A DNA stretch of 7,904 bases from Chloroflexota bacterium. GTDB lineage: Bacteria > Chloroflexota > UBA4733. A model generated the notes under the pieces. That model saw only the letters and a list, made by a program, of their open reading frames with translations. It ran no database searches and had not been told where the DNA came from. Location of the stretch: assembly GCA_025449435.1 (NCBI GenBank), contig JANWJO010000066.1, forward strand, positions 1 through 7,904, in the 5' to 3' direction. Below, one piece after another: positions 1 to 5,600 of the stretch (position 1 is the first letter of the stretch; each line of letters starts with the position of its first letter). The position numbers were made by a program, and so were the translations under genes.

Positions 1-72
1 CTGGACCAGCCGGCATGAGTGCCAGTGATGCAGTGTAGCGTGAGAACTGCCGGCGTGCCTGTGCGCTGGAGC
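1..72. other. Gene-free left edge of the window
   Basis: No gene is recognised here. On the plus strand, frame 1 closes after five codons (LDQPA, stop at 16-18), so it could be the last codons of a gene lying to the left, but this is too short to judge. A 7-bp inverted repeat, GCCGGCA at 9-15 and TGCCGGC at 48-54, has a 32-nt loop and no T-run, so it is a poor terminator candidate for the kinase gene that ends at 73 on the minus strand. Confidence 0.4.
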
Positions 73-1050
73 TTAGGCTGCCGCGACCGGCGAGGGAGGT
101 TCGAGGCGAGAAGCGCCGCTGGCGTCAGGCAGGACGAAGGAGAAGGTAGTTCCGCCACCGCGTTTGCTTTCTGCCTCCAGGCGTGAACTATGCAGTGCCA
201 GCAGCCGGCGTACGATGACCAAGCCAAGGCCGCTGCGCCCCGAGGTTGCCGGAGGAGATTGGTTTGCTTGGGGGTTGCCGGCGTTGATCCAGCGGACAAC
301 GGCGTCGGGTAGCCCGGGACCGACATCGCGCACGGCAAACCGCACGCCATCAACTTCTGGACTGACCAGGAGAGCAATTTCCCCTCGTTGCGCGTAGGTG
401 ATAGCGTTGGTCAGGAGGTTGGTCAGGATCTCGATGAGCCGCACGTCATCAGCCAGCACAAACCGGCATTGGAGGTCGATATCGCTTGTGACCGCAAGTC
501 CTTTAGCATGAGCGAGTGGTTGGGCAATGGCGAGGGCTCTACTTGTGACCGATAGAACGGGCACGGCGCCCAACACTATCGCCACCTGACCGGATTCGAG
601 CAACGCAGCATCCAAGTATCCGCTGGCCAGTGCCAGCAGGTAGGAGGCTGCGCCCAGAATGTGTTGTACATCAGTGCGCGCAGCCTCATCACCGCTCTCT
701 CGGAGCTCCTCATCGAGAAGGCTGGCATAACCCACGATCGCTTGCAAAGGGGAACGGACATCGTGACTAAACATCGCCAGAAACTCTTGCTGGCTGGTTT
801 GTCCGTGCAGCAATCCGGCGGCCACGTCGTCCGGATGAGGAGGCGTCCTGCCGCGGCGGGTGGCTCGCCCAGCCGCACCGGGCCGTTGACCCAGCCAAGC
901 TCTGAGGCGATGCCACAAGTTGACTGGTTCCAGTGCACCTCTCCTAACGGCCGTTGGCAGGACAGTACAGCAGCGGCTACATCGTGCAGCCATATTGGGC
1001 AGTCGGGGCATGACGAAGTAACCATTTTCGTAACGTTTACCGGTGTACAC
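73..1050 (-). CDS. Soluble sensor histidine kinase, no recognisable sensor domain
   Basis: This 325-residue protein is a HisKA/HATPase_c kinase that would autophosphorylate a histidine and pass the phosphate to a receiver aspartate. Seen: the H-box FSHDVRSPL with H96 in a dimerisation domain at about 88-150; the N-box NLLTNA with N215; the G1 box DVGPGLP at 242-248; the G2 box GRSGLGL at 271-277; and the closing GGGTTFSFVLP at 298-308. Residues 1-85 are rich in Arg and Ala and contain no transmembrane segment, PAS or GAF-like domain, so the kinase is probably cytoplasmic and its input is unknown. The start is the first GTG after an in-frame TGA. There is no clear Shine-Dalgarno sequence, and ATG codons at residues 14 (1011) and 20 are alternatives. 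It is divergent from the receiver gene at 1086, its likeliest partner by proximity. The family call is strong; start and partner are uncertain. Confidence 0.9.
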   Translation of the reverse strand: MYTGKRYENGYFVMPRLPNMAARCSRCCTVLPTAVRRGALEPVNLWHRLRAWLGQRPGAAGRATRRGRTPPHPDDVAAGLLHGQTSQQEFLAMFSHDVRSPLQAIVGYASLLDEELRESGDEAARTDVQHILGAASYLLALASGYLDAALLESGQVAIVLGAVPVLSVTSRALAIAQPLAHAKGLAVTSDIDLQCRFVLADDVRLIEILTNLLTNAITYAQRGEIALLVSPEVDGVRFAVRDVGPGLPDAVVRWINAGNPQANQSPPATSGRSGLGLVIVRRLLALHSSRLEAESKRGGGTTFSFVLPDASGASRLEPPSPVAAA

Positions 1051-1070
1051 ACTACTGGCGGCTATGCGTC

Positions 1071-1077
1071 AGGGAGA
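1071..1077 (+). promoter_or_regulatory. Ribosome binding site of the response regulator
   Basis: AGGGAGA ends 8 nt before the ATG at 1086. This decides between two out-of-frame ATGs at 1081 and 1086, because only 1086 opens the receiver-domain frame. The whole gap between the divergent kinase and regulator genes is 35 bp, so the promoters must overlap the opposite genes or lie inside them. Confidence 0.65.
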
Positions 1078-1085
1078 TCAATGCC

Positions 1086-1466
1086 ATGGCATTCCGGCTT
1101 CTCATCGTGGACGACGAACAAGCCAACCTTGACCTTGCGTGCCGCGTGCTGTCCTCCCGCGACTACGCTCTATCCACCGCCCACGATGTGGAAAGCGCAC
1201 TGAGAGTCATCGACGGCGCTGAACCTGACCTCGTGTTGATGGACCTATCGAGGCCAGGCGCAAGTGGTGTTGACGCGATCCGAGCGCTGAGGCGACGAGT
1301 GCCTCTCGACGTACCTGTTGGGGCTGTCAGCGCACACGCGCGCCCCGCTGTGCGAGAGCACGCACTCGATGCTGGCTGCTCCGACTTCCTGGTCAAGCCC
1401 TACCGGCCAGACCAATTGCGTACGCTGGTGGCCTCGTGGCTTCGGTTGTATAAGCTGGCGTCCTAG
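1086..1466 (+). CDS. Single-domain response regulator (CheY/DivK-like receiver)
   Basis: The 126-residue protein is one receiver domain with no output domain after it. Seen: the acidic pocket D9-D10-E11 in LLIVDDEQ; the phosphoacceptor D53 in LVLMDLSRPG; the switch serine S82 in VGAVSAHA; and K104-P105 in FLVKPYRP. The beta1-alpha5 order is complete and the length fits a free-standing receiver. Such proteins act by protein-protein contact or as phosphorelay intermediates, not by binding DNA themselves. Inference: the divergent kinase phosphorylates it. If so, this pair cannot directly regulate the nearby transporter promoter without a further partner. Its stop codon lies inside the last codons of the opposite-strand permease gene (shared CTAG, 1463-1466). 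Confidence 0.9.
   Translation: MAFRLLIVDDEQANLDLACRVLSSRDYALSTAHDVESALRVIDGAEPDLVLMDLSRPGASGVDAIRALRRRVPLDVPVGAVSAHARPAVREHALDAGCSDFLVKPYRPDQLRTLVASWLRLYKLAS
1463..1466. other. Convergent 4-bp overlap: one CTAG supplies both stop codons
   Basis: The plus-strand response regulator ends with TAG at 1464-1466. The minus-strand permease ends with TAG read from 1465-1463. The palindrome CTAG therefore terminates both genes. No hairpin with a T-run is visible on either side, so transcripts of the two genes probably run into each other. Confidence 0.9.
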
Positions 1467-3409
1467 CCTTTCACTCCACCGATCGTCAAGCCGGCCACCA
1501 TAAAGCGTTGTGCCATGCTGTATACGATCACCACGGGCACGGCCATCAGCAGTGCCGACGCCATCAACTGCCCTTGCGGGTATACGTCACCAAAGATCAT
1601 TTGAGCAATACCAACCGGCAACGTCAGGACGGAGTTGCTGTGGAGCAAGATGTACGCCAGGAAGAACTCGTTCCAGGCGTTGGTCAGCGCGAACAAGGTG
1701 ACCGCGAAGAGGGCCGGAGCTGACAGCGGCAAGATGATGCGAATGAACGTTTGCACCCGCGACGCCCCGTCGATCATCGCCGCGTCTTCCAGCTCTTCCG
1801 GAATGGACCGGTAGTAGCTCATGAGGAGCCAGCAGGCGAACGGCAGGGTGAAACTCGGATAGGCCAGCATAAGCGCCGTAAGCGTATTCAGCAGGTGCAG
1901 GAAGGCCATGATCTGGTAGAGCGGTATGAGTAACGCAATGCCGGGCATCATGTAGGTGAGCAAAAGGATGGTGGAGAAAAAGCCAGAGCCCCGCCAGCGC
2001 ATGCGCGCCAGTGCATACGCGCCAGCCGCCGAGGCCAGGACGCCAACGGCCACAGCGACGACAGCAACGATGATCGTGTTCTTGAACCAGGTGAGGAACG
2101 CGGTCTTTGTCAACAACTCGTTCAACTGATCAAGCGTCCAGGGGTTGGGCCAGAATGGCGATTGTGCAGCTTGGATCTGCGCGTCGGTTTTGAACGCCGT
2201 AACGAGCATCCAGTAGAACGGGATCATCTCGAAAACGAGAAGCGCCAGGATGAGCAGGCCGATGAGGGCGCCTGAAATGCGTTTGGCAGTGCGCTTCGAC
2301 ACGATGTTCTGCTGGCTGGTGCGACCGAGTGCCAGGCGGATGCCGCGAGCGGCCAGCCCGAAGACAAACTCGAACAAGTTCAGGATCGTGTTCAAGACGA
2401 AGGCTACGGGCTTCAGGATCAGCGACAGGAACCTGATACGCCCGTTATCGTTCGGGTCCACCTTGGTATCGGCGCGGAGATAGCTGCCGAGTAGCCAGAT
2501 GAATAAGGCAAATACCGGCACAAGGATCAGAGCCATGGCCACGCCCGTGCCGAAGTCGAGCGAGTTGAAGGCACGCTCGTACACCAAAATGCCAACCACG
2601 CGCGTCGAGTCGAGCGGGCCACCTGTGGTCATCAGGTAGATGGTGCCGAAGTTGTTCATCGTGGCGATCCAAGACAGCAATTGCGCCACGATGATAGTGA
2701 AGCGCAGACCGGGGATCGTAATGTAGCGGAAGCGGTGCCACGCATTAGCGCCATCGATCGACGCCGCGTCGTACTGCTCCGGGTCGATCGATTTCAGGCC
2801 AGCGAGTTGCGTGATGGTAAAGAACGGAATACCAGCCCAGACGTTGACCACGATAACCGCCCACAGCGCAGTTTTGACGTCGCCGAGGAAGGCGTAGTTA
2901 GGCCCGGTGATGTGCAGAAAGTACAGCACCCTACCGAGGCCGCCGAACACTGGGTCGTAGAACGCCAGCCATACCAGCGCCTGGACCACTTGGGGCACAA
3001 TCCAGGGCAGCAGGATTAAGGCACTGAGGACCGTCCGAAACCTTGTGGCGTTGTGAATGAGCAGGGCCGCGGTGACGCCGAGGCTCAATTTAAACACCTC
3101 CGAAAAGAAGGTGAATCTGACGGTAAGCCCGAGGGCATCGCGGAAATCGGGGTCCCTGACCAAGGCGGCATAGTTAGCGAGCCCAACGAACTTGCCGATG
3201 GTCAGCGTGCTGCCGATCGTGTTGGTGAAGCTGACGTAGATGCCTTGTATGAAAGGCCAGCCATCGAGGGCGAACAGCAAGATGAAGGTGGGGAGGAAGA
3301 ACGCCCAGGCAGCCTTCCAGTCCCGACCAAACGCGCGTTCGAGCGTTTTGCCCCAATGAGGAGCAGCCGGCGCAATGCGTTTGGTAACTGAAATCGGTTC
3401 AAGAGCCAC
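1463..3409 (-). CDS. Fused sugar ABC transporter permease (MalF-like + MalG-like in one chain)
   Basis: This 648-residue integral membrane protein forms the translocation channel of a CUT1-type carbohydrate importer. Normally two separate proteins of about 290 residues each do this. The N-terminal half (about 30-312, six hydrophobic segments) has the cytoplasmic EAA loop EQYDAASIDGANAWHRF from residue 211. The C-terminal half (about 375-648, six segments) has a second EAA loop, EELEDAAMIDGASRVQTF, from residue 538. Both loops dock to the ATPase. A linker of about 65 residues (312-378) is charged first, then carries a hydrophobic or amphipathic stretch (about 329-361) before a typical MalG start near KRTAKRISGAL. 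The frame is open across the linker, so a true fusion is likelier than a missed stop. The start is GTG with AGAGGAG upstream. It is downstream of the binding-protein gene by 125 bp and probably co-transcribed. No ATPase is encoded here, so a shared MsmX/MalK-type ATPase elsewhere is inferred. Substrate unknown. Confidence 0.92.
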   Translation of the reverse strand: MALEPISVTKRIAPAAPHWGKTLERAFGRDWKAAWAFFLPTFILLFALDGWPFIQGIYVSFTNTIGSTLTIGKFVGLANYAALVRDPDFRDALGLTVRFTFFSEVFKLSLGVTAALLIHNATRFRTVLSALILLPWIVPQVVQALVWLAFYDPVFGGLGRVLYFLHITGPNYAFLGDVKTALWAVIVVNVWAGIPFFTITQLAGLKSIDPEQYDAASIDGANAWHRFRYITIPGLRFTIIVAQLLSWIATMNNFGTIYLMTTGGPLDSTRVVGILVYERAFNSLDFGTGVAMALILVPVFALFIWLLGSYLRADTKVDPNDNGRIRFLSLILKPVAFVLNTILNLFEFVFGLAARGIRLALGRTSQQNIVSKRTAKRISGALIGLLILALLVFEMIPFYWMLVTAFKTDAQIQAAQSPFWPNPWTLDQLNELLTKTAFLTWFKNTIIVAVVAVAVGVLASAAGAYALARMRWRGSGFFSTILLLTYMMPGIALLIPLYQIMAFLHLLNTLTALMLAYPSFTLPFACWLLMSYYRSIPEELEDAAMIDGASRVQTFIRIILPLSAPALFAVTLFALTNAWNEFFLAYILLHSNSVLTLPVGIAQMIFGDVYPQGQLMASALLMAVPVVIVYSMAQRFMVAGLTIGGVKG

Positions 3410-3418
3410 CTCGTTGGA

Positions 3419-3425
3419 CTCCTCT
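3419..3425 (-). promoter_or_regulatory. Ribosome binding site of the fused permease
   Basis: The minus strand reads AGAGGAG, ending 9 nt before the GTG at 3409. It supports the GTG start, which has no competing ATG nearby in frame. Confidence 0.65.
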
Positions 3426-3495
3426 CTCGCAACTGTTCACCACGCGGAGCATCGCGACCGGAAGCCGCTCGTGAGGTCCGTATGGGCCCGCTAGG

Positions 3496-3525
3496 GGGAT
3501 GCAGCACGTCGTTGTGCTGCATCCC
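3496..3525 (-). terminator. Intercistronic hairpin between binding protein and permease
   Basis: Two 12-bp arms, GGGATGCAGCAC (3496-3507) and GTGCTGCATCCC (3514-3525), are perfectly complementary around a 6-nt loop. In the transcript the stem begins 9 nt after the binding-protein stop codon and 86 nt before the permease start. No U-run follows it (the minus strand continues CCTAGCGGGCCC), so a strong intrinsic terminator is unlikely. By analogy with malE-malF style operons, it probably protects the 3' end of the binding-protein message or causes partial termination, giving more binding protein than permease. That role is inferred; the hairpin itself is seen directly. Confidence 0.7.
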
Positions 3526-3534
3526 GCACGGTGT

Positions 3535-5139
3535 CTACTTGCCGTTGAACTGCTTCTGGATACCTTCAATCCTGGTTTGTGAATTGGCAACGGCATCTTT
3601 GGTCGAGGTCCCCTTGAGGATCGACGCCATGGTGTCCGTAAACACCACGGCCGAGCTCACGCCGGCTACCCAGAGCAACGGATCTGGATGTGGGTTGAAC
3701 CACGCGAAGGCGTTGGGGTTAAACGCGTTCTCTTTGTAAATGAGGTCGGCGCCGTTGGGGCAATTCTTCACGGGATCGGTATCCCAGCCCCAATTCGTCC
3801 ACGCCGGGTTCACGTAGCCCTGGCTTGTGGTGAAAAGTTGTGTCTGAACATCCTTGGCCAGCATGTATTGGATGAGAGCCTTGGTGGCGTCAACGTTCTT
3901 GGCGCCCTGAATCAGGTAAAACACGGCGCCACCGCCAGCACCTATCAGGGCCTGCTTGGCTCCGATTGTCGACGCCGGTTCTTGGACCAGGAACGTGTCG
4001 TTGCCAATAGTTGGTACGGTTTTGAGTGATGCAGCGAATAAGGTGCCGGCATTGTTCGTAAAGCCAATGGTGCCCGCGTACCAGGCGTTGTTATTGCCGA
4101 TGTCGTCCCAAGCGGCGACACCAGGGGGCAGCATCGGAGCCCACTTTGGATTGGTGTAGATGTCCTTAATCCAGTCGAAAGCTTGGATGCTCAGGTCGGT
4201 GTTGAATAGCACCTTGGTGCCGGTCTCGTCCGTCAAGCGGTTGCCTGCCTGGAACCACGGCCAGGAAACGTCGGTCTCACCGTCGCCGGATCGGTTAACC
4301 GTTTGGCCCCAGCCCCACATGCGCTTGGAGCCGTCGGAAACCGCGAGTGACGCCTCTTTCCACGCGTCAATGTCTTTTAGCGTTGTAATGTCGATGCCCT
4401 TGTTGGCAAACCAACTCTTGCGCGCCCAGTAGCCTCCTGAACGGTTGAAGTAGGGAACGCAGAACCAGGTGCCACCGATTTTCTGTCCGGGAGCGAAACC
4501 AGGTGTGGCTTCGCCGAATACCTTGGCCGCGGCACCGTACACGTCGTCAAGTGGCTGCAAGGTCTTGAGATAGTTCAACTGGAACGTGTCGTAGTTGCCC
4601 CACAACATGTCGGGCCCGGTTCCCGAGGCCACGGCAGCGGCCATGCGCTGCAGGAAGTTGCCGCCGCCGGTGAACCCCGCCTCATACGACAGGTCCAGCG
4701 GCCAGTTGTTTTGCGCGGCATAATCGGTGACGAGCTTGTTCAGATACGCGTTGTGAATGTCGCTCCAGTCCTTTTGCTGGACGACCTGGAACTTGCCACT
4801 GATCTTGACGTTCTTGGGATCGACCAGCGTAAAGCCTGGGCCGGATACATTGATAGGCCCAATGCTGATTGTGGCCGTAGTGGCCGCGCTGGTGGCCGCG
4901 GCGGTGGTCGCAGCAGCCGCGCTGGTGGTGGCCGCCGCGGTCGTCGCCGGTGCCGCGGAGCTAGTTGCGGCTGCCGTGGTTGCTGGAGCGGCGCTGGCGG
5001 TCACAGCGGCTGAGGTGGCGGCGGCGCTGGTCGCCGTGGTGGCCGCACCTCCACCACACGCCGCTAGCAGCGGGATGGCCGCGACTAACGCACTCGCGCG
5101 GAGTACCAAGCGGCGGGATACGAACGTATGTGACTCCAC
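3535..5139 (-). CDS. Extracellular sugar-binding lipoprotein of the ABC importer
   Basis: The 534-residue protein captures sugar outside the membrane and delivers it to the permease. Seen: a signal peptide with the Tat-like motif SRRLVLR (R9, R10), a hydrophobic core, and the lipobox LAAC with C28 as the predicted lipidated residue, followed by GGG. Residues 31-90 are an almost pure Ala/Thr/Ser linker with near-repeats of AAPATTAAATS (50-60, 62-73, 74-84), expected to hold the domain away from the membrane. From about 115 the sequence matches the family 1 (SBP_bac_1) fold: FQVVQQKDW, GTGPDMLWGNYDTF, a Trp-rich WPWFQAGNRL and KNVDATKALIQYML. Omitting the linker, length is normal. C227 and C460 could form a disulfide. 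The start is GTG, chosen because AAGGAGG lies 5 nt upstream. It is the first gene of the unit with the fused permease. Substrate cannot be read from sequence. Confidence 0.93.
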   Translation of the reverse strand: MESHTFVSRRLVLRASALVAAIPLLAACGGGAATTATSAAATSAAVTASAAPATTAAATSSAAPATTAAATTSAAAATTAAATSAATTATISIGPINVSGPGFTLVDPKNVKISGKFQVVQQKDWSDIHNAYLNKLVTDYAAQNNWPLDLSYEAGFTGGGNFLQRMAAAVASGTGPDMLWGNYDTFQLNYLKTLQPLDDVYGAAAKVFGEATPGFAPGQKIGGTWFCVPYFNRSGGYWARKSWFANKGIDITTLKDIDAWKEASLAVSDGSKRMWGWGQTVNRSGDGETDVSWPWFQAGNRLTDETGTKVLFNTDLSIQAFDWIKDIYTNPKWAPMLPPGVAAWDDIGNNNAWYAGTIGFTNNAGTLFAASLKTVPTIGNDTFLVQEPASTIGAKQALIGAGGGAVFYLIQGAKNVDATKALIQYMLAKDVQTQLFTTSQGYVNPAWTNWGWDTDPVKNCPNGADLIYKENAFNPNAFAWFNPHPDPLLWVAGVSSAVVFTDTMASILKGTSTKDAVANSQTRIEGIQKQFNGK

Positions 5140-5142
5140 GAA

Positions 5143-5151
5143 CTCCTCCTT
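5143..5151 (-). promoter_or_regulatory. Strong ribosome binding site of the binding-protein gene
   Basis: The minus strand reads AAGGAGGAG immediately before TTC and the GTG start at 5139. It is a near-perfect anti-Shine-Dalgarno match, fixes the GTG start, and fits the high expression usual for binding proteins. Confidence 0.8.
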
Positions 5152-5166
5152 AGATACTCACGAATG

Positions 5167-5198
5167 GCGCCGGGAACACCCACGGCGCGAGTCGGCGC
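5167..5198 (-). promoter_or_regulatory. Leader with two mutually exclusive hairpins
   Basis: In the transcript, two copies of GCGCCG (5198-5193 and 5188-5183) precede one CGGCGC (5172-5167), so either copy can pair with it, but not both. The shared arm ends 15 nt before the Shine-Dalgarno sequence of the binding-protein gene. The alternative pairing is visible in the sequence. Any control of translation by it is speculative, and GC-rich six-mers can arise by chance. Confidence 0.3.
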
Positions 5199-5220
5199 TC
5201 AAAGAATCTACGAAAGCTCG

Positions 5221-5288
5221 GTAGACGTAGGGCTAAACGTATCCTCAATCAAATGTAGACGTAGGGCTGAACGTATCCTCAATCAAAT
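5221..5288. repeat. 34-bp tandem duplication over the predicted transcription start
   Basis: Two head-to-tail 34-bp copies (5221-5254 and 5255-5288) differ at one base (A at 5235, G at 5269). Each begins GTAGACGTAGGGCT and ends TATCCTCAATCAAAT. Each carries two ACGTA motifs, so four occur at 5225, 5237, 5259 and 5271, separated by 12, 22 and 12 bp, close to one or two helical turns. The block directly abuts the -10 hexamer of the binding-protein promoter and so covers the predicted +1 and early transcribed region, which is a typical repressor-operator position. Operator function is inferred. Confidence 0.9.
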
Positions 5289-5297
5289 ATTGTAGCA
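5289..5297 (-). promoter_or_regulatory. Extended -10 promoter of the binding-protein/permease unit
   Basis: The minus strand reads TGCTACAAT: an extended -10 TG followed by one base and the hexamer TACAAT, a 5 of 6 match to TATAAT. No -35-like hexamer lies 16-18 bp upstream; instead the spacer and -35 zone are filled by a repeated 14-15 bp motif. Transcription should start near 5282, giving a leader of about 140 nt. This arrangement fits an activator-dependent promoter; assignment is by pattern only. Confidence 0.5.
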
Positions 5298-5328
5298 GAC
5301 GCGTTGCAGCACCGAGCAGACGCTTGCA
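5294..5328. repeat. Pair of direct repeats 21 bp apart in the -35 zone
   Basis: AGCAGACGCGTTGCA (5294-5308) and AGCAGACGCTTGCA (5315-5328) are the same motif with a single inserted G. Their starts are 21 bp apart, two helical turns. The first copy overlaps the extended -10 of the binding-protein promoter and the second ends near -45 relative to the predicted start. Same-face direct repeats replacing a -35 box are typical of activator binding sites. The protein that would bind is not identifiable from the window. Confidence 0.7.
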
Positions 5329-5464
5329 TATGCTGGGCCAAATGTCAAGACGGGTGTCGCGTGTCACCGGGCGGTACTATGCACCTTGCCCCAGCAGGGC
5401 ACATGCTCGCCCACCTGGAAGTCACACCACGACTCCTAGACACGCTGGCTCGGTCGTGACAAAT

Positions 5465-5482
5465 GCGTTGCAGCAAGCAGAC
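5465..5482. repeat. Remote copy of the promoter repeat
   Basis: GCGTTGCAGCAAGCAGAC repeats the stretch at 5301-5321 except for loss of three bases (CCG). That earlier stretch spans the end of the first and the beginning of the second promoter repeat, so this copy has one half of each. It lies about 164 bp upstream of the promoter-proximal set and about 100 bp upstream of the tRNA -10 box. A distal regulator site or an old partial duplication are both possible. Confidence 0.45.
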
Positions 5483-5582
5483 CATGCTTTCACCTGGACG
5501 TTCGGCTCATTCGTTTGTGGTGTAGCAGCCGATTCTTTGCAATTCGATCAGGCGGAATAGGCTGAACCTACTGATGGGGAGG

Positions 5583-5588
5583 TATACT
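5583..5588 (+). promoter_or_regulatory. -10 box of the tRNA-Gly gene
   Basis: TATACT (5 of 6 to TATAAT) lies 12 nt before the first base of the tRNA, which would place transcription start at about 5594-5596 and leave a short 5' leader. No good -35 hexamer is seen 16-18 bp upstream; the nearest candidate, CTGAAC at 5562-5567, is weak. Confidence 0.5.
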
Positions 5589-5600
5589 GCAATGGCTCTC

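Larger units (their letters stand above)
5152..5600. other. 449-bp intergenic control region
   Basis: This gap between the binding-protein ribosome binding site and the tRNA contains no convincing gene. A 78-codon frame at 5324-5560 (plus) starts at TTG, has no ribosome binding site and resembles nothing known. From right to left, the region holds the tRNA -10 box (5583-5588), a remote copy of a repeat (5465-5482), a pair of direct repeats (5294-5328), an extended -10 (5289-5297), a 34-bp tandem duplication (5221-5288) and the structured leader (5167-5198). Between about 5330 and 5460 and between 5483 and 5580 nothing clear is seen. Confidence 0.6.

Noticed and set aside
9..54. Inverted repeat GCCGGCA / TGCCGGC as a terminator for the kinase gene
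   Set aside because: Only 7 bp with a 32-nt loop and no T-run; likely chance.
576..1203. Additional frames overlapping the kinase and regulator genes on both strands (for example 576-1052 minus and 661-1203 plus)
   Set aside because: They lack domain motifs and overlap genes whose catalytic motifs are complete, so they are shadows in other frames.
2445..3522. Several 60-110 codon frames on both strands inside the permease gene
   Set aside because: Composition reflects the hydrophobic codons of the permease read in other frames; none has a ribosome binding site or motif, and they do not indicate a frameshift because the permease frame is continuous.
4757..5224. Long plus-strand open frame (155 codons) rich in Ala and Val opposite the binding-protein gene
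   Set aside because: It is the complement of the Ala/Thr linker DNA; the low-complexity GC-rich repeat keeps several frames open. The lipoprotein on the minus strand has a signal peptide, lipobox and strong ribosome binding site.
5221..5288. Tandem repeat as a minimal CRISPR array or insertion-sequence ends
   Set aside because: The copies abut with no spacer, there are only two, and there are no terminal inverted repeats, cas or transposase genes.
5324..5560. Plus-strand 78-codon frame in the intergenic region upstream of the tRNA
   Set aside because: TTG start, no ribosome binding site, no recognisable motif, and it covers likely regulatory repeats.
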